Notes under the pieces: model-generated | Database searches by the model: none | The model's input: only the letters and a program-made list of their open reading frames with translations | What the model was told of the DNA's origin: nothing | NCBI RefSeq assembly: GCF_014534655.1 | Contig: NZ_JACVVD010000014.1 | Span: 79,232-143,231, forward strand | Direction of reading: 5' to 3' | DNA length: 64,000 nucleotides | Source: Paenibacillus sedimenti | Lineage (GTDB): Bacteria > Bacillota > Bacilli > Paenibacillales > NBRC-103111 | Position numbers and translations under genes: made by a program | In this document: piece after piece, positions 9,140 to 21,200 of the stretch | Layout: each line of letters begins with the position of its first letter | Position numbering within the stretch: position 1 is the first letter of the stretch

Positions 9140-9249
9140 CAATATTTTTTTCGAATCGTCCATTTGTCATGATCTGACATATCGAGCAGCAGATACAAAT
9201 ATATGTAAATAGTATAGCGAAGCGGCTCGATGAATAGGTGGTGAGTTGA

Positions 9250-9861
9250 ATGTCGCGATCCAATGGAAGCAATGGCACGGGGGATACGTACACCAGAGTG
9301 ACTTTTCAAGCGCTGGTAGATGCGATAATTCCACCTACATGCAGACATGTAGAAGGGGGAGGGACTGAACTTGTAGCCGGAGCGGTTCAGCTTTGTATGG
9401 ACCAATTCGTGATGAGGGAGATTGATCATTCGCAATTTGTTCCGGTAAACAAGAATCGGAATCCGATCCCTCTATTAAGGTCAACAGCGCAATTGCTTGA
9501 TATGGGGGCTGAGCAATTAATTCGGAGCGGGCTAGCTCAGCATCCGCTAAACGCTTTGCTCTTCCCGGGCGGCAGGCTGTTTTCTGCTCTGTCACGCGTA
9601 GATAGGCAGCAAACATTGGATCTGCTTGATCGGCTTGACATCCCCCTTCAACTATTGCCCCCTCCCTATCAAAACAACCCCGGAATCATACAAACCATGA
9701 TAGATTCGTTAAATCAATTAACGATGTTTGGCTATTATTCAGAATGGTTCGGGTATGGAACAACCCGCCTTTTCCCTCCGGACTACCGGCAGGTTGAGTT
9801 TTTTCCTCCGGCCGAACGATTTGAATATATATCTGTTCAAGGAGCAATACAACAAGTATGA
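9250..9861 (+). CDS. Gluconate 2-dehydrogenase subunit 3-like protein, end altered
   Basis: 203 residues. The start (VTFQALVDAIIPPT) and the later GYYSEWFGYGTTRLFPPD resemble the small subunit (subunit 3 family) that pairs with GMC-type oxidoreductases in Bacillota. A ribosome site (AGGTGGTG) precedes the ATG. The last 25 or so residues do not look like the family's usual end, and the frame overlaps the downstream GMC frame by 134 bp. I infer that a deletion removed the true C-terminus of this protein together with the N-terminus of its partner. Whether the shortened product is still made is unknown. Confidence 0.6.
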   Translation: MSRSNGSNGTGDTYTRVTFQALVDAIIPPTCRHVEGGGTELVAGAVQLCMDQFVMREIDHSQFVPVNKNRNPIPLLRSTAQLLDMGAEQLIRSGLAQHPLNALLFPGGRLFSALSRVDRQQTLDLLDRLDIPLQLLPPPYQNNPGIIQTMIDSLNQLTMFGYYSEWFGYGTTRLFPPDYRQVEFFPPAERFEYISVQGAIQQV

Positions 9862-11347
9862 AGGTGAAATGAATGACTTGATCACAGGAAGACTTCGTTG
9901 GGGGCCAGCGGATAGAAGTCGCCCTCCGTGGTTTCGGAATGTCATGGAGCGGGGGTTTGTTTGGCAAAACTCCGGTGTCGGAGGGACTACGCAATCTTAT
10001 CTTGCCAATTGTCCCCGAGCTTTTCCTGTGACGGTTGACCATGTTTGGCCGATCTCTTACCGCGAGCTGGTTCCTTATTATGAAAAAGTGGAAGCGACGC
10101 TGCCGGTTGAATTTGCGCCTATGACTTCCAAAGAGGAACTGTTTTTTTACGGCGCGAAAAAGGCCGGTTGGCGGCTGATTCCTACACTGGATGTGACAAC
10201 TCCTGGCTATCGCCCACAGCCCAACGCCATTCTACCTCCGAATAAGAACCTTACCGATCCGGGCTATTCGGCGGAGCAGTTATCCTGGATGCAAGGCTGC
10301 ACCCTAGCCGGTCATTGTATCAACGGATGTCCGCACGGACCCTCGGTAGATAAAATTGCAAAGCGTTCAACCAATGTAAGCTATGTCCCGCTTGCGTTGC
10401 GAACAGGCTGTGTAACCATAAGACCCAACGCATTTGCTATCCGAATTTTGACGGAGCATCAACCGGCGGCAGGGCTGCGTGCAATTGGCGTACGCATAAG
10501 GGATACATGGACAGAGCAGACGGAAGAGATCAGGGCTAAAGTTGTGGTCATGGCTGCCGGAGCGATTGAAAGTCCACGGCTTTGGCTAAACTCGGACTTG
10601 CCCGGCAATCCATGGGTAGGAAGGGGGCTGGTGAATCATTATTTTGACTGGGTCACGGGAATGTTTGATGAAAGAGATTTGGTCTCCATTTTGGGAAGCC
10701 CGGACATTAATCCCTTTGTAGGTCATACATCAGGGGGAAGGCTGGACTATCCCGGACTTGGGTCCATTTTAGTTACAGGGCTTAGCCCCGGACTAGCCGC
10801 CTCTATGAGCTTTGGAATAAGTCAGTCCGGATACAGTTCCTTGCATCCGCCCCTTACCGGAATGCCGTGGTATGTGCAAGGCCGCGTCATAGGGCCCGAG
10901 CTGCAGCAGTGGATGGAAAACTATCGTAGAACGCTAAGCATCGTCATATTTGCAGATGATGAGGTCGATTATCGAAACGGGGTTACGGTTGATCCTGATA
11001 ATAAGGATGAACATGGACCTGTCCCGAAGGTGAGCTACGTTTCCGGACAACGGGGGCGAAGGAACCGCAACGAACTGGTTAAAATCGCAGTGGAAATTTT
11101 GCGGCAAGCAGGAGCCAAAAAGGTGCTCCGGACGGATTGGCCGGCTTCCCTAATGATACATATGGAGGGCACAATGAGGATGGGGTTTGTAGTCGATGAA
11201 AACTGTGAATCCTACGAGACCAAACGGCTATACATAGCTGATAATAGTGTACACTTTAATGCGTTGGGCAGGGCGAATCCTACGCTTACTACGCAAGCCC
11301 TCGCCACTCGAACAGCTGAGAAACTGGCCGACAAATATTTTAATTAA
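9728..11347 (+). CDS. GMC-type oxidoreductase lacking its FAD-binding N-terminus
   Basis: The frame is open over 539 codons, but recognisable homology begins only around RPNDLNIYLFKEQY (nt about 9810). From there it is a good GMC oxidoreductase: NSGVGGTTQSYLANCPRAFP, WPISYRELVPYYEKVE, a Cys-containing AGHCINGCPHGP segment, and the C-terminal MEGTMRMG and NPTLTTQALATRTAEKL signatures. What is missing is the N-terminal Rossmann GxGxxG that holds the FAD in every active GMC enzyme; it is not present in any frame of the preceding DNA. An ATG at 9869 preceded by GAAGGTG could reinitiate translation. The product is probably inactive. Substrate unknown; sugar or alcohol oxidation would be the family role. 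Confidence 0.65.
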   Translation: MAIIQNGSGMEQPAFSLRTTGRLSFFLRPNDLNIYLFKEQYNKYEGEMNDLITGRLRWGPADRSRPPWFRNVMERGFVWQNSGVGGTTQSYLANCPRAFPVTVDHVWPISYRELVPYYEKVEATLPVEFAPMTSKEELFFYGAKKAGWRLIPTLDVTTPGYRPQPNAILPPNKNLTDPGYSAEQLSWMQGCTLAGHCINGCPHGPSVDKIAKRSTNVSYVPLALRTGCVTIRPNAFAIRILTEHQPAAGLRAIGVRIRDTWTEQTEEIRAKVVVMAAGAIESPRLWLNSDLPGNPWVGRGLVNHYFDWVTGMFDERDLVSILGSPDINPFVGHTSGGRLDYPGLGSILVTGLSPGLAASMSFGISQSGYSSLHPPLTGMPWYVQGRVIGPELQQWMENYRRTLSIVIFADDEVDYRNGVTVDPDNKDEHGPVPKVSYVSGQRGRRNRNELVKIAVEILRQAGAKKVLRTDWPASLMIHMEGTMRMGFVVDENCESYETKRLYIADNSVHFNALGRANPTLTTQALATRTAEKLADKYFN

Positions 11348-11412
11348 AGGCAGCCATAAAATAAATTCCATACCGATGGGTACTCTAATAAGAAAAAAAT
11401 GGAGCTGTGAAC

Positions 11413-11964
11413 ATGAATATCATGGAAGTATTCAATGATGCGATTAAGCCGTTTCTGGATGGCGAAAAGCCGCCTCTAAATGTCGGAGAAGTGATGAATC
11501 TATGGTTTTATTTGGCGGCAACGGAACAATCCATGCGCGGTGAACAGGTATCTTTCAATATTGTTCAGGATCCTGAACTTAAGGAGAAGATAAAAGTAGT
11601 CATTAACGATGTCCATGGTCCGATATTCACGGATTTAACGGAGTTTTTAAAAGCAGAAGGTATCCCGTTGCCCCAGGGAACGCCGGAAAAGCCGGTTGGC
11701 GATTTCCGGAATATGCCGGAGGGTTCCAAGTTGTCTGACGAGGAAGTGGCGAATCTTCTTAGTTTTAATATTATGATGGGAATAAATTATGCTTGCCGGG
11801 GGATGACGGAGGCGGTACGTCCGGATGTAGCGGCTATGTTTGCCAAATTTCAGATAAAGAAGGTAACTTACTCGATACTGTTAAAAGATCTATTAATGAA
11901 AAAAGGATGGTTAAAAGTACCCCCGTATTTTAAAACGGAAGCATTGCAAAACGCCGGTCATTGA
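11413..11964 (+). CDS. DUF3231 family protein
   Basis: 183 residues from the ATG at 11413 (GGAG at 11401-11404; an in-frame GTG lies at 11407). The sequence is helical with the DUF3231 layout: KPPLNVGEVMNLWFYLAATE near the start, NIMMGINYACRGMTE in the middle and LLKDLLMKKGWLKVPP at the end. DUF3231 proteins look like ferritin-like or coat-F-like helical bundles and are common in spore formers, but their role is not known to me. The gene is 65 bp after the GMC frame and ends in its own terminator. No membrane segment or signal peptide. Confidence 0.8.
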   Translation: MNIMEVFNDAIKPFLDGEKPPLNVGEVMNLWFYLAATEQSMRGEQVSFNIVQDPELKEKIKVVINDVHGPIFTDLTEFLKAEGIPLPQGTPEKPVGDFRNMPEGSKLSDEEVANLLSFNIMMGINYACRGMTEAVRPDVAAMFAKFQIKKVTYSILLKDLLMKKGWLKVPPYFKTEALQNAGH

Positions 11965-11974
11965 CCGGCGTTTT
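11948..11974 (+). terminator. Terminator overlapping the DUF3231 stop codon
   Basis: AAAACGCCGGTCA (11948-11960) pairs with TGACCGGCGTTTT (11962-11974), giving a strong stem with a one-base or slightly larger loop. The TGA of the stem is the stop codon. Confidence 0.8.
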
Positions 11975-11992
11975 AATTCGTAGAGTTGTAAT

Positions 11993-12158
11993 TTATTTTG
12001 CTGCTCCGTCATCAAGTGCTTCCCTCAGAAAGCTCCCGGTATGCGAATCATCGACAAGAGCGATCATCTCAGGAGTACCCGCAGCACCGACCATTCCGCC
12101 CGCATCGCCCCCTTCGGGCCCGATATCGACGACCCAGTCAGATTCGCGGATTTCGAAT
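11993..12158 (-). pseudogene. Fossil UvrA C-terminus
   Basis: The minus strand reads 54 codons that match only the last segment of UvrA/UvrA-like excinuclease subunits: ESDWVVDIGPEGGDAGGMV, then GTPEMIALVDDSHTGSFL, ending DDGAAK and a stop at 11993. UvrA proteins end with the same pattern (ADWIIDLGPEGG..GTPE....SHTGRFL). A stop codon lies immediately upstream in frame and there is no start, so this is a leftover of a gene of about 2.3-2.8 kb. It sits just upstream of the promoter for the giant surface protein, suggesting that the rest was lost when this region was rearranged. Confidence 0.85.
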
Positions 12159-12203
12159 TAGTGACGAGGTTTTCCTTTTTCCTTATGGACGCTAAAGTCA
12201 CTA

Positions 12204-12231
12204 TTGCACAAGGGCTTGTCAATGTTATAAT
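12204..12231 (+). promoter_or_regulatory. SigA promoter of the giant surface-protein gene
   Basis: TTGCAC (12204-12209), 16 bp spacer, perfect TATAAT (12226-12231); start codon 38 bp further on, with ACGGAGGT at 12253-12260. Confidence 0.7.
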
Positions 12232-12269
12232 GATACAATATGTATCAAATTTACGGAGGTTGCTATTCA

Positions 12270-15200
12270 ATGAATCGTAGCGTAAGGAATATGTGGAAAA
12301 AAGGAACGGCTATTCTGCTCGCCATTGTGCTGATCCTTTCGGATCTCTCTGCGGCGTCGGCTGCCGAGTTGGGAGAACAGAAGGCCGTTGAAGATCCAAT
12401 GAAATCCAATTTAATGAAAGCGGTTTATGCCGCGTTGGATAATCCAGGCGAAAGTGCAAGCAAGCACAGTGCGGCAACTGCGCCGGTTACGACGGTGGCG
12501 GCGAACGCGTCGTTATCGTGGAATTTGCTATCCAAGGTGGATCGCAGTCTGATTCCGACATTATATTATAACAGAGATAATCCGGAGCTCAAGCTGAGCA
12601 CGGACGGGCGTTACATTGGCTTCAATCGGTTAGATTTAGCTGCAGATCAAAGCCAACTCAAACAGGTTCTTTCTGTTTATGACCGTGTGACTGGAGTCAC
12701 GGACAATGTGTATAGTGCGGAAGTACCGATACTAGCGAATCAAATACTTCGTTTTGACATCAGCGGTGATGCCCGATACGTTGCTTTTTCGTATGCTGAG
12801 GGCATCCATTTGCCGGAGCCGCGGACGTCGGTGTACCTGTTCGACCGAGAAACTCGAATGCTTACTGCCATTACGGGGAATACGGGCAAGAGAGATTTCG
12901 ATGACGATACCGATATGGTATCCATTAGCGCTGACGGCCAATATGTCGCTTTCGATTCCAATGCTGCGGGGCTTGTACCGGAAGATACCGACGATCTTAG
13001 GGATGTGTTCGTGTATGACCGCGAGTCAGGCTCGATCCAGCGGATCAGCACACGAGTCGGAATGAAAGATAATGACTACGGTGACAGTAATGCACCTTCT
13101 ATCAGTTGGGACGGACGCTACATTGCGTTTCAGACAGATGCGAAACTTGTTGACGATGACTCCCATGACCATCCGGATATTTATGTTTACGACCGTGAAG
13201 GAGGGAACGCGCCATTCCAGCGAGTCAGCGCCGGTCTGAATGGTGAGGAGGCGGACGGCAGAAGCAGCCACCCGTCTATCAGCGACGATGGTCAAGTCAT
13301 TGCGTATGAATCTGAAGCGCGCAATCTCGTTGTTGACGATACGAACGATCTGAAAGATATTTTTGTTTACGACAAAAGATCGGCAATGACGAAGCGCGTT
13401 TCCATTGGAGCTGGCGGCATACCGTTCAGTCGGGATAGCGAGCAGCCGGCCATCAGTGATGACGGTCTTTATGTTGGGTTTCAACTAGCATATGAAGCGG
13501 TGGATGAGACAGACACGGATTCCGATAATGACGATGAGAACGATTTCCCTAAGGAAGCTTATGTTGCGGATGTGGCAGCGCAGATGGCGGAGCGAGTTAG
13601 CGTTCAGAACGCACCCTATAGGCTAGTTAATCCGAGCATGGGGCCGGTCGTCGGCCGTGGCGGATCGTTGGTTGTTTATTTCTCCGAGTATTGGGCAAAG
13701 TTTGACGGCACGGATGAGTTCAAACTCCCTGGTATTTTTATTGCCGCGAAAGGGACGGTGCCAGTCTGGCCAGCGGGCAGCCAGCTGCAGCCATCCAACC
13801 GGACGGTTGATAGTGTTACGCTGAGTTGGCAGGACGCTACAGATCCCAAAGGCATACTCGGCTATCATGTCTACCAGGACGGTAAGATAATAGGCTATGT
13901 TCCATACGGAGGAACAGGAGGCTCCTTTACGGCATCAGGGCTTTTACCAACTTTCGAGCATCTGTTCCAGATTGAAGCGGTAAATACGGACTATCATGAA
14001 AGCTATGGCGGTCCGACTTATAAGTTGGACGCAGGCGGCGGTACCCCCGGCGATACGCTGCAAATTGGGTGGGATGCCGAGAAAACAACCGTCATGGGTT
14101 TGCCGATGGCGGGCAGCAAGCTGAATTTTTTCGCGTACGGAAACCCAGGCAAACAAATAACAGGAGAGTTGACCTACAAAACGTGGAAAGATGATTCCAC
14201 CGAAGAAACGCATAAGCTGCCGCTAACGTTGACGGAGAGAGCGGCATCGCCGGGGAAGTACGAAGCCGTTTGGGGGATGGCGGAGAATACGAGCGAAATC
14301 ACCTCCTTGACGATGAAGATGACCGATCCCGAGTCACCGGGGACCGTAACGGAGAAGCAGGCCTTTGACCTCCCGGTTCAGGTAACGGGAACCGCGGTCA
14401 TTGCCTTCGACAATCCCGGTTCGGGCAGCTTGAAGGATGGGATTCTGTCTTTGTCGAGCGGCCAATATGGCGAACAAGTTACGATTCTTACAGGAGACGA
14501 TCCTGTATCTCTGGAAGGCCTTGTGCCTGACAAAGACTACACCATCGTCCTTCGCTCTCCGGATTTCCGTCATATTTGGGCGAAGCAAGAGCAATTGAAG
14601 GTGGGGGCCGGCCGGAAGAAATCCTTTACATTGGCCATCGAACAGCCGGCGAAGCTCAGATTTCAAGTGATCGATCAGACCGGGCAACCGGCCGCGAACG
14701 TGCAAATGCAATTGTTCGACGAGGAACAGAACTACTTGGGTATGACGTACACCCGCTCAGACGGATGGACGGATTGGGAGGAAGGCTTGAAAGTCGGAAC
14801 GACGATCGTCGCGAAAGTGGACATCGGAGATCGGCTGGTAGAGCCGGTACCAGACCAGCGGGTGAAACTCATTCCGGGTGCGAACGAGCCGAAGGTCATT
14901 CTTAAAGCACCGGGAGAAGGCGTTCTGGAAGGGGTCGTTACGGCACCGAACGGCAGCCCGGTGAAAAACGCGTTCATTACCGCGACCCAAATGTTCCGAG
15001 GCAAGCCGATCGTCCGGAATACGCGGACGAATCTGGATGGAGCTTACCGTCTATCCCTGCTGGAAGGCGAGGCGAAGCTCGAACTATATGAGTCGGCCTA
15101 TCATTACAGCGCGGGCGGCATTGTGACGGCGCAAATCGCGGAAGGACAGACCACCAAGCTGAATATCCCGGTGCGTCAGCCCAGTACAGGCGTCATCAAT

Positions 15201-18200
15201 TTGGAGGTTCGCCTGAAATATCTGGAGGACAGCGATTTCGGCGAACCGGTCAATCTGGAGCAATTGGGCTTTCATACAGTCATAGAATCGAAGTTCGGCC
15301 ATATGCCTGGGGGTTATATGTCGGGGTATTTTTCAAATGCCTATCACTTCGGGGGATTACCGGGACAGAAGGTATCGGTATGCGTCACGAGCTCGAAACC
15401 GGCGATTATGACCGTGTGCGATGAGGTGACGTTGGATGAGAACTCCAACGCAACCGCCAAGCTGTTTTTCGAGGAGAAGGGAGGCCGAATTCAAGGGAAA
15501 CTGGCGAAGACGGATCACAGGTGGATTAACGGAAGGATCTACAAGCTGGTCGGAGGATCCAAAACTTCGTCGAGGTACGTCGGAGACGACGATTTCTCGG
15601 AGGACGGCACGTTCGATATTAACGTTCCGGAGCCTGGCACCTATCTCATGGAGCTGGCCAGACGTCCTGTTGGCGACCAGGTCGATTACGAATATGCGAA
15701 TGTGCAGTTTACGGTAGCGGATAAACAAATTTTGCCGATCGGGACGGTAACGTTCGGCGGGAAGAAGTATTTCTCCAATTATGCCGGCAACCATTACGAT
15801 GCCCTGAGCAGCAGGGTACTGCCAGGCGGTACGGTAAGCTTCCGAGCCGGATTCAACAACCGGAACGATTCGGAGGCGACCGGCGTCAGTCTCATATTCG
15901 ACATCCCGGAAGGGATGACGCCGGTCAAGGATGCAGGCGGCCGCATTGTCATAAGCGGAGCCGCGACGGAAGGGGATGCCCGATTGGAAGGCCAGTCCTT
16001 GATCGTTCCGATCGGGACGCTGGCGAAGAAACAGTCCGGCACGATCGGCTTCCAAGTAAAGGTGGATCCGGCATTTAACCAGCGTTCGTTGAAAACTTCC
16101 GCCATCATACGCGCCAAGATCGGCACGGAGCAGGTGGAAGAGACGATCGGCAGCATCCAGTTGGATGTACCGCTCGTTACGCTTGAGGTACCGGAGAGGG
16201 TTTTCAGTCCGATCGTCAAGCTGAGCGGAGTCGCACCGTCGGGAAGTACGGTCAAGGTATACGACGGCAAAGCGTTGATCGGCAGCGCGCCGGCTGCCGT
16301 TTCGGGAGTCTGGAGCCTGGAGGCGGAGCTGAACGATCTGGGCGATCCCAGCACCCATGCACTTCGGGCAGAGACGGAAGCGGGGGGCGTGACGCTTCAG
16401 TCGCCGGTCTCTTATATAAGCTATGATACGAAGAAGCCGCGGCTGCTGGAAGTCGCCATGTCCCAAGCGCCTGATGGCAGATGGGTGACGCTCAATACCC
16501 GGGAAGGGATCTCCCGTCTTGCCTATACGGTCAGGCCGGGCAACCCGTTCCAGTTCGATCTGAAGTTCGATAAGCCGGATGAGGTGGAGAATGTCTACAT
16601 CTATCTGGATGGTCAGACCGGCGATCCGATCAAGGCGGTAAGGGACGGAAACTTTTTTCACGCGGTGACCCCGACCGGCAGAGGTGCCCTCGGCGATATC
16701 TATGTCGACTATGATACCAAACCGGAACCGTTCGTAAACGATGGCCGATACCCCTCTCTTGAGGAGGTGCGCCAGTCTCTTCCGCCGACGATGCACGATT
16801 TCAAGCTGGAAGTGAAGTCTCCATTCGAACTGAAGAACGGCAAATATTCGGGCACCGTGCAGTTCATCTTCCCGCAATTGAAAGACCTTAAGGCCACGGT
16901 TACGTTGACGATCGGACTGAACTCCGGCTATAAGGCGACGAAAGAAGAGCTGGAGATGGCCGAGAGGTCGGGGTTGCCGATCCTGAACGCAACGTTCGGA
17001 GCGACGGAGACGGAAGACGGGTTCAAGACCGTATCGAAGGGTCATATTCCGATGAACGTACTGTTTCCGAACGGCGTGCCGGAGGGCCTTACGGCCTCAC
17101 TGGCAGCCGGGGATGTCCAAACGTTTGACGACCCGGTACTTACTGATGTGACGACGGAAACGTTCGTGCAGTTCGGGCCTGGCGGAGAAGAGTTCGGCAA
17201 GATCAACGGGATCAAGAAGCAATATTCGGATACGATGGGATTCGCCGAGAAAGTCATGAAAATCACGGGTAGAGTCGAAAGCTTCGGGATGGATTGCATC
17301 GCGGAGCTCCCGAAGACGGTCAAGCAAGCGGGGCATGCGCTGAAATCCCTCGTCGTGGGCGAGGTGACCAAGTTCGGGCTCGGAGCTTGGACGGCCGCGA
17401 TGGGCTTGACCGGTCCGGGCGCGATTGCAGCCGCAGGCGCGACGGCGGTAGCCGGACAACAAATCGATAACTACGTGGACTCACAGATTGACGCGATCGG
17501 TACCGGATATAATCAGTGTTTGGACGAAGAAGTCGACGAGAAGAAGTTGAAGCGCAAGAAAATCGCCCGTCCTCGCTGGATCTATGATCCGAGCGGTTAT
17601 ATCTATGAAGCCGTTCCGACGAATCGTCTGAGCGGCGTGAAGGCGACGGTCCTCTATAAGGACCCGGTCAGCCAAGAATGGACCGTGTGGGACGCGGGGC
17701 CGTATGAGCAAGTGAATCCGCATAACACGGACGATCAAGGCAAATATGGCTGGGATGTTCCAGAGGGCAAGTGGAAGGTCGTCTGGGAGAAGGAAGGCTA
17801 CGAGACGAAGACGAGCGCGGAGCTTGACGTTCCGCCGCCGCATACCGAGGTGAACGCGGGGCTCGTTTCCTGGGAATCGCCGAAGGTTCAGACGGTGACG
17901 GGAGTCACTTACGGTGGCGGCGGTTACATGGATATTCAATTCAGCAAGTACGTGAAGGTGCCTTCGAATATCCAGGCGCAAGCGGTGACGGTGACTGGAC
18001 CGGATGGCCAGGAGGTGGAGGGAACGCTGTCGTTCGTAAAACCGGAGCTGAATCCGGCGGATCCTGCCGGACAGGAGACGCTGTCGACGACCCTCCGCTT
18101 TACGCCGAAGGACGCATCCGCTTTGAAGGTTGGCTCGGATTACGCCTTGAAGGTGAAGGCGAACCTCTTCCAAAGCTATGCCGGCGTATGGATGAGAGAA

Positions 18201-21200
18201 GGCCATGCCGGTCGATTCACGGTTAGCCTGCGCGATGAAGCAGGACCGGTTCCCACCAGCGCGACGGTAGATGAGGGAGGAATGATCCTCAGCTTGACGT
18301 TTAATGAACCGCTTGGAGCCGCGATAGACGCATCCAAGATAGATTTGAACGGCAACGCCGAAGCGATTGCTTCGGTCGTTCGATCCGCAGCGGCGGGTGG
18401 AAATCATACTCTGCTCATCAGTCTGACAGAACCATTGCCGGCCGGTGAAACGACATTGAAGGTGTTGGGCGGAGCGGCCACAGACGCTGCAGGCAACGTG
18501 TCGAGCGAGCAGGAGTTGAAGGTTTCCAGGCAAGCGGCTGGAACGAATTCCAAGCTATCGGCACTGTCGATAGCCGGAGGCGTGTTGTCGCCGGATTTTG
18601 ATCCGGAACGTCTTTCTTACACGGTGAAAGTATCGCAGACGGCGGAAGACATACAAGTTACGGCGGTGACAGCTGATTCGAAAGCGAAGCTCACCGTAGA
18701 CGGCGTCGAAGCCGTCAGCGGCACGGCTAAATCCGTACGGGTTCCGGACAAAGGGGACATTGCCATCCGTGTCACGGCAGAGGATGGCCAGACCGTTCGA
18801 GAGTATACCATTGAGGTGAAGCGAGAGGCGAATCCGCCATCGACTGACGCTACGCTATCGGCATTGACGTTGAGCAGCGGTACATTGACACCAGCGTTCC
18901 ACAGATCAACAACCGCCTACAGCGTGGAGCTTCCAGTTGGAACAACTGAGCTGGGGGTAACAGCAGCGGTGTATGACGCCAAATCGAAGCTGACCATAGG
19001 TGGCGCGGCTGCGGAAAGCGGTGTAACGAAGGTCGTGACAATCCCGAACGATAAAACCATCCGCGTGGCGGTGGAATCGGAAGCGGGAGCGACGAAAGAG
19101 TATACGATTGAAGTCAAGCATCCTGTCTTGAGTGAGAATAACGAACTGAGAGCATTGACGTTAAGCAATGGCACATTAACGCCTGCGTTTAACCCGGCAA
19201 CAACCGCCTACAGCGTGGAGCTTCCAACAGGAACAACCGAGCTGGGGGTAACAGCAGCGGTGTATGACGCCAAATCGAAGCTGACCATCGGCGGTGTGGT
19301 TGCGGTAAGCGGCGTAGAGAAAATCGTAACGATTCCGAACGATAAAACCATCCGCGTGATAGTGGAAGCGGAATCGGGAGCGACGAAAGAGTATACAATT
19401 GAAGTCAAGCATCCTGTTGTGAGTGAGAATAACGATTTGAGAACGTTGGCGTTAAGCAATGGCACATTAACGCCTGCGTTCAACCCGGCAACAACCGCCT
19501 ACAGCGTTGAGCTTCCAGCAGGAACAACCGATCTGGGAGTAACGGCAGCGGTGTATGACGCCAAATCGAAGCTGACCATAGGTGGCGCGGCTGCGGTAAG
19601 CGGCGTATCGAAGATCGTAACGATCCCGAACGACAAAATCATCCGCGTGGTGGTGGAATCGGAATCGGGAGCGACGAAAGAGTATACGATTGAAGTCAAG
19701 CATCCTGTCTTGAGTGAGAATAACGATCTGAGAGCATTGACGTTAAGCAATGGCACATTAACGCCTGCGTTCAACCCGGCAACAACCGCCTACAGCGTTG
19801 AGCTTCCAACAGGAACAACCGAGCTGGGGGTAACAGCAGCGGTGTATGACGCCAAATCGAAGCTGACTATCGGCGGTGTGGTTGCGGTAAGCGGCGTAGA
19901 GAAAATCGTAACGATTCCGAACGATAAAACCATCCGCGTGGTAGTTGAATCGGAATCGGGAGCGACGAAAGAGTATACGATTGAAGTCAAGCATCCTGTT
20001 GTGAGTGAGAATAACGATCTGAGAACGTTGGCGTTAAGCAATGGCACATTAACGCCTGCGTTCAACCCGGCAACAACCGCCTACAGCGTGGAGCTTCCAG
20101 CAGGAACAACCGATCTGGGAGTAACGGCAACGGTGTATGACGCGAAATCGAAGCTGACCATAGGTGGCGCGGCTGCGGTAAGCGGCGTATCGAAGATCGT
20201 AACGATCCCGAACGACAAAATCATCCGCGTGGTGGTGGAAGCGGAATCGGGAGCGACGAAAGAGTATACGATTGAAGTCAAGCATCCTGTCTTGAGTGAG
20301 AATAATGATCTGAGAGCATTGACGTTAAGCAATGGCACATTAACGCCTGCGTTTAACCCGGCAACAACCGCCTACAGCGTGGAGCTTCCAACAGGAACAA
20401 CCGAGCTGGGGGTAACAGCAGCGGTGTATGACGCCAAATCGAAGCTGACCATAGGTGGCGCGGCTGCGGAAAGCGGTGTAGCGAAGATCGTAACGATCCC
20501 GAACGACAAAATTATCCGCTTGGTAGTTGAATCGGAATCGGGAGCGACGAAAGAGTATACGATTGAAGTCAAGCATCCTTTTGGGAATAACAATCTGAGA
20601 GCATTGACGTTAAGCAATGGCACATTAACGCCTGCGTTTAACCCGGCAACAACCGCCTACAGCGTGGAGCTTCCAACAGGAACAACCGAGCTGGGGGTAA
20701 CAGCAGCGGTGTATGACGCCAAATCGAAGCTGACCATCGGAGGCGCAGCTGCGGTAAGTGGAGTATCGAAGATCGTAACGATCCCGAACGACAAAATCAT
20801 CCGCTTGGTAGTTGAATCGGAATCGGGAGCGACGAATGAGTATACGATTCAGGTCAGCTATACGAGTAATAACGATCCAGATAGTCCCGACACTTCACCC
20901 GGCTCAGCTCCAGCACCGGCAGCTAAGGACCCTCTGAACTTGGGTGAGACTGCGGTCAAAGAGAAGAAAAAAGCCTCGAGCGGTGGAACTGCCCTAGTGA
21001 TCGACATCGGTAAGGATGCGGTTACCGAAGCTTTGAAGGATGGAAAGAAATCGAAAGAACTCTATGTCGAAGCGAATGAGCCTCTGGATGAGATCATCCT
21101 GCAGCTTCCAATTGATGCGCTTCACCAGTTGGAGAGCGCGCAAGCGGTATTGTTGGTGAAGACGCAGCTGATGAATGTGAGGCTGAATGCTGCCGCGCTT

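Noticed and set aside
9728..9760. NGSGMEQ at the start of the GMC frame as the missing FAD GxGxxG
   Set aside because: The spacing is wrong, the surrounding beta-strand (hydrophobic run before it) is absent, and this part codes the small subunit in the other frame.
15357..17045. A 562-codon open frame on the minus strand inside the giant gene, and another of 350 codons at 17481-18533
   Set aside because: Both are antisense shadows of a GC-rich coding region. Their translations are Arg/His/Leu-rich without domain features, and the plus strand has clear domains throughout.
19176..20623. Repeated minus-strand frames of 78-91 codons at 291-bp intervals
   Set aside because: They follow the cadherin-like repeat period exactly and are products of the repeated coding DNA.
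18841..20870. Possible CRISPR-like regular repeat array
   Set aside because: Units are 291 bp, in frame and translate into a protein domain; there are no short repeats with unique spacers.
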